A stretch of DNA of 40,945 nt, from contig JAJQIH010000034.1 in the NCBI GenBank assembly GCA_021199305.1, positions 1 through 40,945 on the forward strand. The letters are read 5' to 3'. The notes under the pieces were generated by a model. That model had not been told where the DNA came from, searched no databases, and saw only the letters and a program-made list of their open reading frames with translations. The translations under genes and the position numbers were made by a program. Positions 16,521 through 24,361 of the stretch are shown one piece after another (position 1 is the first letter of the stretch; each line of letters starts with the position of its first letter). This DNA comes from Ruminococcus sp. GTDB lineage: Bacteria; Bacillota; Clostridia; Oscillospirales; Ruminococcaceae.

Positions 16521-17528
16521 ATGAAAAAATTATTGTTTGTGTTTAACCCTAACGCAGGTAAAGGCTTGTTAAAGAAAAACCTCTGCGATATTATTGACAC
16601 ATTTACCAAAAACGGATATATTGTAACGGCGTACCCTACTCAGGCTAAAGGCGACGGCGCAGAGAGAATTTCTCAGATTGCCGCAAATTACGACGTGCTT
16701 GTATGCTCTGGCGGCGACGGAACGCTTTCAGAAACAATATCTGCGCTTTTAGGAATGGACGAGGCTGATCTTCCGATTCTCGGCTACATACCGTCCGGTT
16801 CGACAAACGACTTTGCAAATTCGCTCGATATTCCTAAAAAGTTTATAGAAGCGGCGCAAAGCGCAACCGAAGGAGTACCCTTTCAGATTGACGTCGGAAC
16901 GCTCGGCGGGAATTATTTTTGCTATGTTGCGGCGTTCGGAGCTTTTGTCGACGTTACATATCAAACCGATCAGGCGCTTAAAAACAGGCTCGGTCACGCA
17001 GCCTATATAATTGAGGGAGCTAAAAGCTTAGGCAGAATAAAAAGCCACCACCTGAAAGTAGAGATAAACGACGAGCAATCCTTTGAGGGGGATTATATTT
17101 TAGGAATGGTTACAAATTCGGTTTCTGTCGGCGGAATTGTAAGGCTCGACAGGCTCAGCAAGAACGAGGTTGTATACGACGACGGAAAGTTCGAGGTTTT
17201 GCTTGTAAAATCCACCGACAATATTCTTGAAACAGCGGAGCTTTTAAGCAACTTCTTTAACACGAATATGCTGAACATTTCGGCGCTTAACGAAAAGTAT
17301 TTTCAAACCTTTAAGGCGAGTCACGTTAAAATAACCTCAGACGAGCCTGTTACCTGGACTATCGATGGCGAGAACGGCGGAAGTCATACTGTCGCTGATA
17401 TTGTAAATCACCCCAGAGCTATTAAAATCACTATTGGAAAATTTTCACCGACACCATACTCGCTGATTTCAAACAGCGATGAAAATCCTGAAGCAGACAG
17501 CTCTGAAAACAGCAAAAAAGATGTGTAA
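16521..17528 (+). CDS. Diacylglycerol/lipid kinase family protein (DagK/YegS-like)
   Basis: A 335-residue soluble lipid kinase that should phosphorylate diacylglycerol or a related lipid at the membrane, recycling it into phospholipid synthesis. The family motifs are NPNAGKG (10-15 region), the nucleotide-binding GGDGTLSE (64-71), and GYIPSGSTNDFANSL shortly after. The C-terminal half is the beta-sandwich found in YegS and DgkB. The last 20 residues are Ser/Glu-rich and look disordered. The start follows AAGGAG by six bases. It is the last gene of the tmcAL unit. No clear terminator is seen before the cellobiose phosphorylase promoter. The exact lipid substrate cannot be read from the sequence. 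Confidence 0.9.
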   Translation: MKKLLFVFNPNAGKGLLKKNLCDIIDTFTKNGYIVTAYPTQAKGDGAERISQIAANYDVLVCSGGDGTLSETISALLGMDEADLPILGYIPSGSTNDFANSLDIPKKFIEAAQSATEGVPFQIDVGTLGGNYFCYVAAFGAFVDVTYQTDQALKNRLGHAAYIIEGAKSLGRIKSHHLKVEINDEQSFEGDYILGMVTNSVSVGGIVRLDRLSKNEVVYDDGKFEVLLVKSTDNILETAELLSNFFNTNMLNISALNEKYFQTFKASHVKITSDEPVTWTIDGENGGSHTVADIVNHPRAIKITIGKFSPTPYSLISNSDENPEADSSENSKKDV

Positions 17529-17545
17529 AAATTGCTTGACCCCCC

Positions 17546-17574
17546 TTGTAAAAGGCATTCGGTTATGTTAAAAT
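17546..17574 (+). promoter_or_regulatory. Candidate promoter of the cellobiose phosphorylase gene
   Basis: TTGTAA (17546-17551), a 17-base spacer and TAAAAT (17569-17574). An alternative -35, TTGACC at 17536, has no well-spaced -10. The leader would be about 55 bases. Confidence 0.45.
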
Positions 17575-17637
17575 AGGTTAAGCTCGGCAATGCTGCGCTG
17601 ACATTTAAATTTATAAAAATTAAGGAGAGATTTATTT

Positions 17638-20049
17638 ATGAAGTATGGTTACTTTGACCTCGATAACAAGGAATATGTTATCACTAAGCCTGACACGCCT
17701 GCTCCTTGGGTAAACTATCTCGGTTCTCCCGCTTACGGAGCGATTATTTCAAACAACGCCGGCGGTTACAGCTTTGTACAAAGCGGAGCAAACGGAAGAA
17801 TTGCAAGATACCGTTTTAACTCAAATATGGCGTTGCCTGGAAGATATATTTATCTGAGAGATAACGAAACGGCTGATTATTGGTCTGGCTCATGGCAGCC
17901 TGTTGGCAAGCCGCTTGACGAATATAAGAATGTTTGTCGTCACGGAACAGCCTACACTACAATTACATCCGACTACAAGGACATAAACACAGAAACTACC
18001 TACTACGTTCCAAAGGACAAGACCTATGAGGTCTGGAGATGCAAGGTAACCAATACCGGCGGCAAAGCCAGAAAGCTTTCCTCCTTCGGATTTATAGAGT
18101 TTACAAACGATAACAATTACGAGCAGGATCAGGTAAACCTTCAATATACTCTCTTTATTACAAACACAACCTTTGAGGGTAATAAAATTCTTCAGCACAT
18201 TAACGAAAACAGCGGCAAGGACGAAACAGGCTCTAACCATAGAGAAAGATTTTTCGGTCTTGTAGGCGCACCAGTTTCCGCTTACAACGGAAACCTCGAC
18301 AGCTTTATCGGACCTTACAGAACATACTCAAATCCTATCGCTGTTGAAAACGGAAGGTGCGACGGCACGCTTAACTTCAACACAAACGCTTGCGGCGCAC
18401 TTCAAAGCGATTTTGAGCTTGAACCAGGCGAAACAAAAGAGCTTATTTACATTCTCGGTCAAAGGGATAACGCTGCTGCTAATGAAATCATGGCGAAATA
18501 CGAAAAGCCAGGTAAGGTTGACGAGGAGCTTGACGAGCTGATTTCATACTGGCACGGAATTTTAAACAACTTCCAGGTTAAAACGCCAAGCGACGAGTTT
18601 AACAATATGATAAATGTATGGAACGCTTACCAGTGCTTTATTACATTTATCTGGTCAAGAGCCGCTTCGTTTATTTATTGCGGCTTAAGAAACGGCTACG
18701 GATACAGGGATACCGTTCAGGACATCCAGGGAATCATTCACCTTGAACCTGAGGTTGCGCTTGATAAAATCAGATTTATGCTATCAGCTCAGGTTGACAA
18801 CGGCGGCGGACTTCCACTTGTTAAGTTCAACCACAACGCAGGCCACGAAACCTGTCCTGATGAAAATGATGAAAATTCAGTTTACGCTAAGGAAACAGGC
18901 CACCCGTCCTATCGTGCTGACGACGCTCTCTGGCTTTTCCCGACAGTTTACAAGTACATCGGCGAAAGCGGAAACAAGGGATTCCTTGACGAGGTTATCG
19001 TTTACGCTAACGGCGGCGAGGACACAGTTTACGATCATATGAAGAACGCTATTCGCTTCTCAATGGAGCGTTTGGGCGACCACAATATGCCAGCAGGACT
19101 TCACGCTGACTGGAACGACTGCTTAAGACTTGGTAAGAAGGGCGAGTCAACCTTCGTAGCTTTCCAGCTTTATTACGCTATGAGCATTATTAAAGAATGG
19201 GCGGAGGAAAGAAACGACACAGAATACGTTGAGTACATCGAGCGTGTTCAGGCACAGCTTGGCAAGTCGTTAGACGAATGCTGGGACGACGACAGATTCA
19301 TAAGAGGTATTCGTGAGGACGGCGTTGTAGTCGGCGCAAAGAAGGATCCGGAAGCTAATATGTGGCTGAATCCTCAGAGCTGGTCGGTAATTTCAGGCTT
19401 CGCTTCAAAGGAGCAGAGCGAAAAGGCGCTCGAAAGCGTTCACAGCATTTTAAATACAAAGTACGGCGTCAAGCTTTTAGAGCCGCCTTATGTTGATCAT
19501 TACTTTGACGGCGCTATAATGCATATCTTCAATCCTGATACCAAGGAAAACGGCGGAATCTTCTCGCAGTCACAGGGCTGGATAATTCTCGCTGAAAGCC
19601 TTATGGGTCACGGAAACAGAGCTTTTGAATACTTTATGGAGTCATCTCCTGCCGCTATGAACGATCAGGCTGAAATCAGAGTTTTAGAGCCTTACGTTCA
19701 CGGACAGTTTGTTGAATCAACCCGTTCGCCTTTCGAGGGCAGAGCTCACGTTCATTGGCTTACAGGAACAGGCTCAACCGTAATGGTAGGCTGCGTTGAA
19801 GGTATTTTAGGTATGCGTCCTAATGCAGACGGACTTGTAATCGACCCTTCAATTCCTTCCGACTGGGATCACTTTGAAATCGAAAAGAATTTCAGAGGCT
19901 GTCATCTGTCAATGAAGTTTGAAAATCCGAACGGCGTTGAAAGCGGAATCAAGTCTATGACACTAAACGGCGAGGAGCTTGAAAGCAACTTCGTTCCTGC
20001 CGACAAGCTAAAGGAAGGCGTAAACGAAATAGTTGCAATTATGGGCTAA
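17638..20049 (+). CDS. GH94 cellobiose phosphorylase
   Basis: An 803-residue cytoplasmic enzyme of glycoside hydrolase family 94. It splits cellobiose with phosphate into glucose 1-phosphate and glucose, saving ATP during cellulose use. It has no signal peptide. The N-terminal beta-sandwich covers about 1-300, then a helical linker and the (alpha/alpha)6 barrel. The active-site region HADWNDCLRLGKKGES contains D491, at the position of the catalytic acid of Cellvibrio cellobiose phosphorylase (D490). The phosphate- and sugar-site segments RNGYGYRDTVQDIQG and NPQSWSVISG are present. The length matches cellobiose phosphorylases rather than the longer cellodextrin or chitobiose enzymes, but cellodextrin activity cannot be excluded. 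The start has AAGGAGAG upstream. Confidence 0.93.
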   Translation: MKYGYFDLDNKEYVITKPDTPAPWVNYLGSPAYGAIISNNAGGYSFVQSGANGRIARYRFNSNMALPGRYIYLRDNETADYWSGSWQPVGKPLDEYKNVCRHGTAYTTITSDYKDINTETTYYVPKDKTYEVWRCKVTNTGGKARKLSSFGFIEFTNDNNYEQDQVNLQYTLFITNTTFEGNKILQHINENSGKDETGSNHRERFFGLVGAPVSAYNGNLDSFIGPYRTYSNPIAVENGRCDGTLNFNTNACGALQSDFELEPGETKELIYILGQRDNAAANEIMAKYEKPGKVDEELDELISYWHGILNNFQVKTPSDEFNNMINVWNAYQCFITFIWSRAASFIYCGLRNGYGYRDTVQDIQGIIHLEPEVALDKIRFMLSAQVDNGGGLPLVKFNHNAGHETCPDENDENSVYAKETGHPSYRADDALWLFPTVYKYIGESGNKGFLDEVIVYANGGEDTVYDHMKNAIRFSMERLGDHNMPAGLHADWNDCLRLGKKGESTFVAFQLYYAMSIIKEWAEERNDTEYVEYIERVQAQLGKSLDECWDDDRFIRGIREDGVVVGAKKDPEANMWLNPQSWSVISGFASKEQSEKALESVHSILNTKYGVKLLEPPYVDHYFDGAIMHIFNPDTKENGGIFSQSQGWIILAESLMGHGNRAFEYFMESSPAAMNDQAEIRVLEPYVHGQFVESTRSPFEGRAHVHWLTGTGSTVMVGCVEGILGMRPNADGLVIDPSIPSDWDHFEIEKNFRGCHLSMKFENPNGVESGIKSMTLNGEELESNFVPADKLKEGVNEIVAIMG

Positions 20050-20122
20050 ATACATAAAGATTTTTGCTTAAGAAGAATAATTTCTTTTGACTTGATATAT
20101 CCTGCTATCGGAGGTGTAGAGT

Positions 20123-20257
20123 ATGAAATATGTTTGCAATGTATGCGGTTATGTATACGACGAAGAGGCCGAGGGCGTAAAGTTTGAGGACCTGCCTGAA
20201 GATTGGGTATGCCCGCTTTGCGGCGTTGGCAAGGAGGATTTCTCAGTCGAGGAATAA
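20123..20257 (+). CDS. Short rubredoxin (44 aa)
   Basis: A 44-residue rubredoxin, a one-iron electron carrier. The two iron-binding knuckles are C5-x2-C8-G-Y and C30-P-L-C33-G, with the conserved Y-x-Y-D before and DLPEDWVCP around the second. Compared with the usual 52-54 residues, about eight residues are missing between YDEE and FEDLP; a similarly short rubredoxin is known from Desulfovibrio desulfuricans 27774. The start at 20123 has GGAGG upstream. It lies 73 bases after the cellobiose phosphorylase stop, and no strong terminator separates them. A bidirectional terminator follows. The likely partner is the FprA flavodiiron protein at 23121-24287, to which it would pass electrons for oxygen or NO reduction. 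Confidence 0.93.
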   Translation: MKYVCNVCGYVYDEEAEGVKFEDLPEDWVCPLCGVGKEDFSVEE

Positions 20258-20278
20258 CCCTTCTTTAAATTAGAACTA

Positions 20279-20321
20279 AAAGCTCCCCTTGTTGCCCTAA
20301 ACGGGTTTCAAGGGGAGCTTT
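20279..20321. terminator. Bidirectional terminator between rubredoxin and the YczE-like gene
   Basis: AAAGCTCCCCTTG (20279-20291) pairs perfectly with CAAGGGGAGCTTT (20309-20321). The loop contains a smaller CCC/GGG pairing. The tracts on both sides are T-rich for their own strand. It serves the convergent genes ending at 20257 and 20338. Confidence 0.85.
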
Positions 20322-20337
20322 CTTCTTGTGTGTTAAT

Positions 20338-20997
20338 TTATTTATTACCTGTAAGTAATGCGTCAATCGGCTTGCTTATAAACCTTGTAAAGAACTTTAC
20401 TACCACTCCTGTAAAGACAGCAGCAATTACAGTTCCCTCTCTTGTGCCGACAAGCTTAAATCCAAAGAACAAAAAGGAAAGTAAAATTGCCGCCACAACG
20501 CAGCTTATATCAAAGCAGATTTTTACGTTTCCGAAGTTTTTGTGTATTGTGTCTGAAATTGCCTTGACGAACGCTTCGCCAGAGTTCATTACAACGTTTG
20601 CAATTACTGAAAGCGAAATTCCGAAGCCTAAAATGATAACTCCCAGCACTACCATTACCAGCTGCATAGCGTAGCTTTCGACAGGAATAAAGCTTGCAAG
20701 CCACGAACCGAAGTCGGTAAAATATCCAAACAGAAAGGAAATTGGTATCTGCAAAAGCTGAATAAGCTTAAAGCTTTTTCTCAGAATGATAATCTGTCCG
20801 ACAATCAGAATGCAGTTCCAGATGATAAGCCAGTTACCTAAAGAAATTGCAGTAAACTTACAGCTTAAAACATTTGCAACCGACGATATTGGCGACACGC
20901 CAAGCTCTCCGTGCTTTGTTACGGCAACTCCGAGTCCTGAGAAAAATAAGCTGATTATCAGCAGTACATACCTTTTTGCAATTTCTGTTTTTGACAT
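20338..20997 (-). CDS. YczE/YyaS/YitT-like membrane protein
   Basis: A 219-residue membrane protein with about five helices (roughly 10-28, 49-70, 77-100, 108-135 and 160-180). It resembles the YczE/YyaS group (DUF6198-like): an N-terminal helix followed by GLGVAVTKHGELGVSPISS, then a GNWLIIWN segment and LGFGISLSVIANVVMNSGEA. These proteins are widespread in Firmicutes; their biochemical role is not established and I do not assign one. The start at 20997 has GGAGG ten bases upstream. The gene lies downstream of the dockerin peptidase with a hairpin (21047-21071) between them. Confidence 0.8.
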   Translation of the reverse strand: MSKTEIAKRYVLLIISLFFSGLGVAVTKHGELGVSPISSVANVLSCKFTAISLGNWLIIWNCILIVGQIIILRKSFKLIQLLQIPISFLFGYFTDFGSWLASFIPVESYAMQLVMVVLGVIILGFGISLSVIANVVMNSGEAFVKAISDTIHKNFGNVKICFDISCVVAAILLSFLFFGFKLVGTREGTVIAAVFTGVVVKFFTRFISKPIDALLTGNK

Positions 20998-21046
20998 TTA
21001 CTATTCCTCCATATTCTTCCATACAGTCTTTTACAGCAAAATGCAC

Positions 21047-21071
21047 CCCCACCGACATATAGTCAATGGGG
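21047..21071 (-). terminator. Hairpin after the dockerin peptidase gene
   Basis: Read on the minus strand, CCCCATTGAC pairs with GTCGGTGGGG (two G-U pairs) around TATAT, then GTGCATTTTG. The T-run is short, so termination may be partial. It lies 22 bases after the stop at 21094. Confidence 0.45.
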
Positions 21072-21093
21072 ACGCAAAATTTCATTTTTTAAT

Positions 21094-23016
21094 TTACACT
21101 ACGCCTTTTGCGATTTTGTTAATCAAGCCGACATCGGCAGTTGAAATCTTGCCGTCGCCGTTCATATCACCTCTCAGCAGATAAAAATCGCTCGATTCCT
21201 TTACTCCCTTAGCTATTGAGTTTGCAATTCCAACGTCTGCGGTTGTTACCTTGCCGTCGTCGTTCATATCTCCCATCAGGAAATCAGGCTCTTCTGTAGT
21301 AGCTTCGGTCGGATCTTCGGTTGCTTCCGATGAATCCTCCGTTGCTTCCGAAGAATCATCTGAGGTATCTGACGAATCATCTGTTGTTTCAGATGAATCT
21401 GTCGTTTCTGAAGAATCTGTAGCAGGATCTTCTACAGGATTTGTAAAGCCCTTGATACAAGCGTTAGTAGCGTAGAAGCCGTTTTCTAAGCTTCCCGCTA
21501 AGTCTTCCCATGCCCAGTCACGACCGTTATCGGTTGTATAGATATAGCTTTCGCCACCGTTACCTAAATAGGCAGGCACATCGTTATCGGCTGACATTCG
21601 ATACCATTCAATAGCAAGAGGAGCTGTAAAGCTCGGATTTGTAATTTCAACAACTATGCTGAAGTTCTCGCCCTCGCTTAGCTCAACCGCTTCGTCAAGC
21701 TCAATCGTGTGGTATCCGGCATATGCTTCTGAACCCGCCTGTCCGGAAAGCGCCAGCGTTCCTGACTGCGGCTCGCCTTCGGTTACGCCTGTGTAAACAT
21801 AAATCTTATAAGAAGCGTTCGATTCGGTTGTATAGAATGAAACTGCTTCCAAAAGCTCGTCGCCTTCAGCTGTAAATATATTAGCAGCTGTTGCGGTCAG
21901 AGAATCGTTTTCTTCTGTATTTGACCAGTTTGCAACTGTGTACGTTGAGAACGACCAGCCTGTAGTATCGTATTGATAGTTGGTTGTGTAATTATCTCCG
22001 CTTTCTAATACGAATGCGTTGCCGTACTCTATGCTTGTGTCCTCATAAGAAAGCCAGAAGTAGCCGTCGTCGCCCCAGTCGGTTCCCCAGCTGTTCTGAA
22101 CAAGCCATGCTCCGTTGCTTGAAGGACGATGAGAGGACTTGAAATTTGTCCTTGAGTAATTATCATCCCAGCCGACAATTATAACGTCGTGGTCAGCTAC
22201 CGCAGTAGATGAATAATTGTACCAGGCGTAAGTGCTGCTGTTATAGGTGTTATCCTCATCTGTTGCACAGTAGCTTAAAGTAACAGCACCTGTGTTCATA
22301 ACAATTTCCTTGATTACATCTTCTGTTGCTGACATATCAACGCTTGCATAGCTATAAACACCGTGCGGCATATAATAAGCGTCCTGCAGATGATAATCTG
22401 ACGTATATCTTAAGCTTTCGCTGAGAGCTGATGTGTTGGTACCGTCCGACAAAGGAGCTGTTTCATCAAGCACTGCGCCCTTCCATGCAGCTAATGTTCC
22501 AACTGCTCTTGCGCTGTTTCCGCCGTAGGTATATACGTTGGAAACTCCGTAATACTCGTACTCCTCATCACCTGTGTATGTAAAGTAAGCGGTATGAAGC
22601 GGCGAAAGCAAAACATTTGCAGTCAGGGTGCTTGCTGCCGCTGAAACAGCAGCTACCGCCCAGCAGATTGAAAGATCTCCCTGATCACGGACATCTCCTA
22701 TTACGCCGCTATCTCTTAAATCAAAAGAGCTGACTGTGCCTGTTGACTTACGAATGCCAGTATCTGTCGCTTCGTACTGTGCATAGCTTTCAGCAAGATA
22801 CGAATAGTCCTGATATTCAGGCATATCGCCCTCCTCGCCATTTTCAAGCCATTCAACATATTCAGGATTCAAAAGCGATTCATCATAATACTCAGCTAAC
22901 GGGCTTTCCTTTACGCTATCATCGTCGTTTCCGAACGCAAGAACAGGAAGAGATGACAGCAAAAAGACTGTCGCTACCAAGCCGCTGACTATTTTTTTAC
23001 GCAGCATATATTTCAT
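21094..23016 (-). CDS. Secreted C1 (papain-like) peptidase with lectin-like domain and dockerin
   Basis: A 640-residue secreted cysteine peptidase. Residues 1-28 are a signal peptide (basic start, hydrophobic core, VLAFG). A propeptide-like region runs to about 96. The C1 domain (about 97-335) has Q112, catalytic C118 in ICWAVAAV, H276 in ADHDVIIVGW and N308 in VQNSWG. A beta-rich segment (about 350-525) fits the lectin-like domain common after clostridial C1 domains. An acidic Ser/Thr/Glu linker (530-577) leads to a dockerin (581-640) with two calcium-loop repeats, GDMNDDGKVTTADVG and GDMNGDGKISTADVG. It is therefore expected to dock to a cohesin on the cell surface or a scaffoldin. The start at 23016 has AGGAGG nine bases upstream. 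It may process cellulosomal or host proteins. Confidence 0.92.
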   Translation of the reverse strand: MKYMLRKKIVSGLVATVFLLSSLPVLAFGNDDDSVKESPLAEYYDESLLNPEYVEWLENGEEGDMPEYQDYSYLAESYAQYEATDTGIRKSTGTVSSFDLRDSGVIGDVRDQGDLSICWAVAAVSAAASTLTANVLLSPLHTAYFTYTGDEEYEYYGVSNVYTYGGNSARAVGTLAAWKGAVLDETAPLSDGTNTSALSESLRYTSDYHLQDAYYMPHGVYSYASVDMSATEDVIKEIVMNTGAVTLSYCATDEDNTYNSSTYAWYNYSSTAVADHDVIIVGWDDNYSRTNFKSSHRPSSNGAWLVQNSWGTDWGDDGYFWLSYEDTSIEYGNAFVLESGDNYTTNYQYDTTGWSFSTYTVANWSNTEENDSLTATAANIFTAEGDELLEAVSFYTTESNASYKIYVYTGVTEGEPQSGTLALSGQAGSEAYAGYHTIELDEAVELSEGENFSIVVEITNPSFTAPLAIEWYRMSADNDVPAYLGNGGESYIYTTDNGRDWAWEDLAGSLENGFYATNACIKGFTNPVEDPATDSSETTDSSETTDDSSDTSDDSSEATEDSSEATEDPTEATTEEPDFLMGDMNDDGKVTTADVGIANSIAKGVKESSDFYLLRGDMNGDGKISTADVGLINKIAKGVV

Positions 23017-23046
23017 AAAACTCTACCTCCTTGTTGTGGTAGTTAT

Positions 23047-23075
23047 ATTGTAGCATATTATACAAAAAAATTCAA
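23047..23075 (-). promoter_or_regulatory. Promoter of the dockerin peptidase gene
   Basis: On the minus strand TTGAAT (23075-23070), 17 bases, TACAAT (23052-23047). A second TATAAT lies inside the spacer. The start codon is about 30 bases further on. Confidence 0.6.
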
Positions 23076-23120
23076 CTAAAAATTTTGCATTTATACATTT
23101 TTGAAAATTCTTCCGTACTT

Positions 23121-24287
23121 TTAAGCGTTTAAAAGCTCATCTGCTAATTTTTCAAGGCAAGGAATATCCGATTCCTTCATAGCGGAGCGAATTGTAACAA
23201 CGCTTTCGCAAACTGTAATGTTCTTCATTCCCTCAAGCATTGCCTTCATAGTTTTTGCGGCGGTAGGACCCCACGAACCGTTTTCAACAATCGCTACCGT
23301 TCTGTTCTGCCATGCCTTGGTTTGCAGATGATGCAGGAAATCCGCCATTGGAGCAAAAACTCCAGCATCGTAGCTTGAAGCCGCCAAAACGATTTTTCCG
23401 TACTTGAATGCATCCTCAACACATTCTGCAACGTCCGCTCTTGCAACGTCGGCGATAGCAACCTTTTTTGCGCCCTTTGCTTCTAAAATTTCCTTGAGCT
23501 TGTAAGCTGCCTTGGCTGTATTTCCGTGAATTGAAGCAAAGGCAATAAACACGCCCTCAGCCTCTGGCTTATAGCTCGACCATGTATCATAAAGGTCGAT
23601 ATAGTAGCCCAAATTCTCCTTTAAAATTGGCCCGTGAAGAGGACAGATTATTTTAATGTCAAGCGCAGACGCTTTCTTCAAAAGCGACTGAACCTGAGCG
23701 CCGTATTTTCCGACAATGTTAAAGTAATATCTTCTCGCTTCGCAAGCCCAGTCCTCGTCAGTATCGAGCGCTCCGAACTTTCCAAAGCCGTCGGCTGAGA
23801 ATAAAATCTTCTCACTTTGCTCATAAGAAACCATAACCTCAGGCCAGTGAACCATTGGCGCCATTACAAAGGTTAGCGTATGACTGCCAAGTGAAAGAGT
23901 ATCCCCCTCTTTTACAACGAGCTTTTTGTACTCAGGCTCAAAATCGAAAAACTGCGGCAGCATCGCAAAGGTTTTTGCGTTTCCGACAAGCGTTACATCA
24001 GGATAACTCTCAACGAAGCTTTTGATGCTTCCTGCATGGTCAGGCTCCATATGATGAATTACCAGGTAGTCTGGCGCTTTGCCCGAAAGAGCCGCTTTAA
24101 GGTTTTCAAGCCACTTATCGGTCTTTCTCTTGTCAACCGTATCCATAACGCAGATTTTATCATCACAAATCAAATACGAATTGTAGGAAACTCCGTTTGG
24201 AACGATATATTGACTTTCAAAAAGGTCAATATCACGGTCGTCAACTCCTATATATTTTACGTCTGGTGAAATGTAAGTGTCGCTCAT
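23121..24287 (-). CDS. FprA-type flavodiiron protein
   Basis: A 388-residue class A flavodiiron protein, a cytoplasmic reductase of O2 to water and/or NO to N2O that protects anaerobes. The metallo-beta-lactamase-like domain (1-240) carries the diiron ligands H79-x-E81-x-D83 in HHMEPDHAG, H147, D166 and H218. The flavodoxin domain (about 245-388) has the FMN phosphate loop ASIHGNTAKAA (251-261). There is no fused rubredoxin domain, so it needs an external donor such as the rubredoxin at 20123-20257. The start has AGGAGG nine bases upstream. It lies 74 bases downstream of the GH2 gene on the same strand, and I see no terminator between them, so partial co-transcription is possible. Confidence 0.95.
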   Translation of the reverse strand: MSDTYISPDVKYIGVDDRDIDLFESQYIVPNGVSYNSYLICDDKICVMDTVDKRKTDKWLENLKAALSGKAPDYLVIHHMEPDHAGSIKSFVESYPDVTLVGNAKTFAMLPQFFDFEPEYKKLVVKEGDTLSLGSHTLTFVMAPMVHWPEVMVSYEQSEKILFSADGFGKFGALDTDEDWACEARRYYFNIVGKYGAQVQSLLKKASALDIKIICPLHGPILKENLGYYIDLYDTWSSYKPEAEGVFIAFASIHGNTAKAAYKLKEILEAKGAKKVAIADVARADVAECVEDAFKYGKIVLAASSYDAGVFAPMADFLHHLQTKAWQNRTVAIVENGSWGPTAAKTMKAMLEGMKNITVCESVVTIRSAMKESDIPCLEKLADELLNA

Positions 24288-24361
24288 TTTTAGTCCTCCT
24301 GTTTTAGCTTTATTTTTAGTATTCCATCTGCTTTCATTTCAATTCAGCAAAGCCTTGTTTC

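Noticed and set aside
17536-17569. TTGACC (17536) with TATGTT (17564) as the cellobiose phosphorylase promoter
   Set aside because: The 22-base spacer is too long; TTGTAA-17-TAAAAT at 17546-17574 fits better.
21300-21420. Tandem DNA repeat or CRISPR-like pattern
   Set aside because: The repetition encodes the Ser/Thr/Glu/Asp-rich linker of the dockerin peptidase and has no spacer structure.
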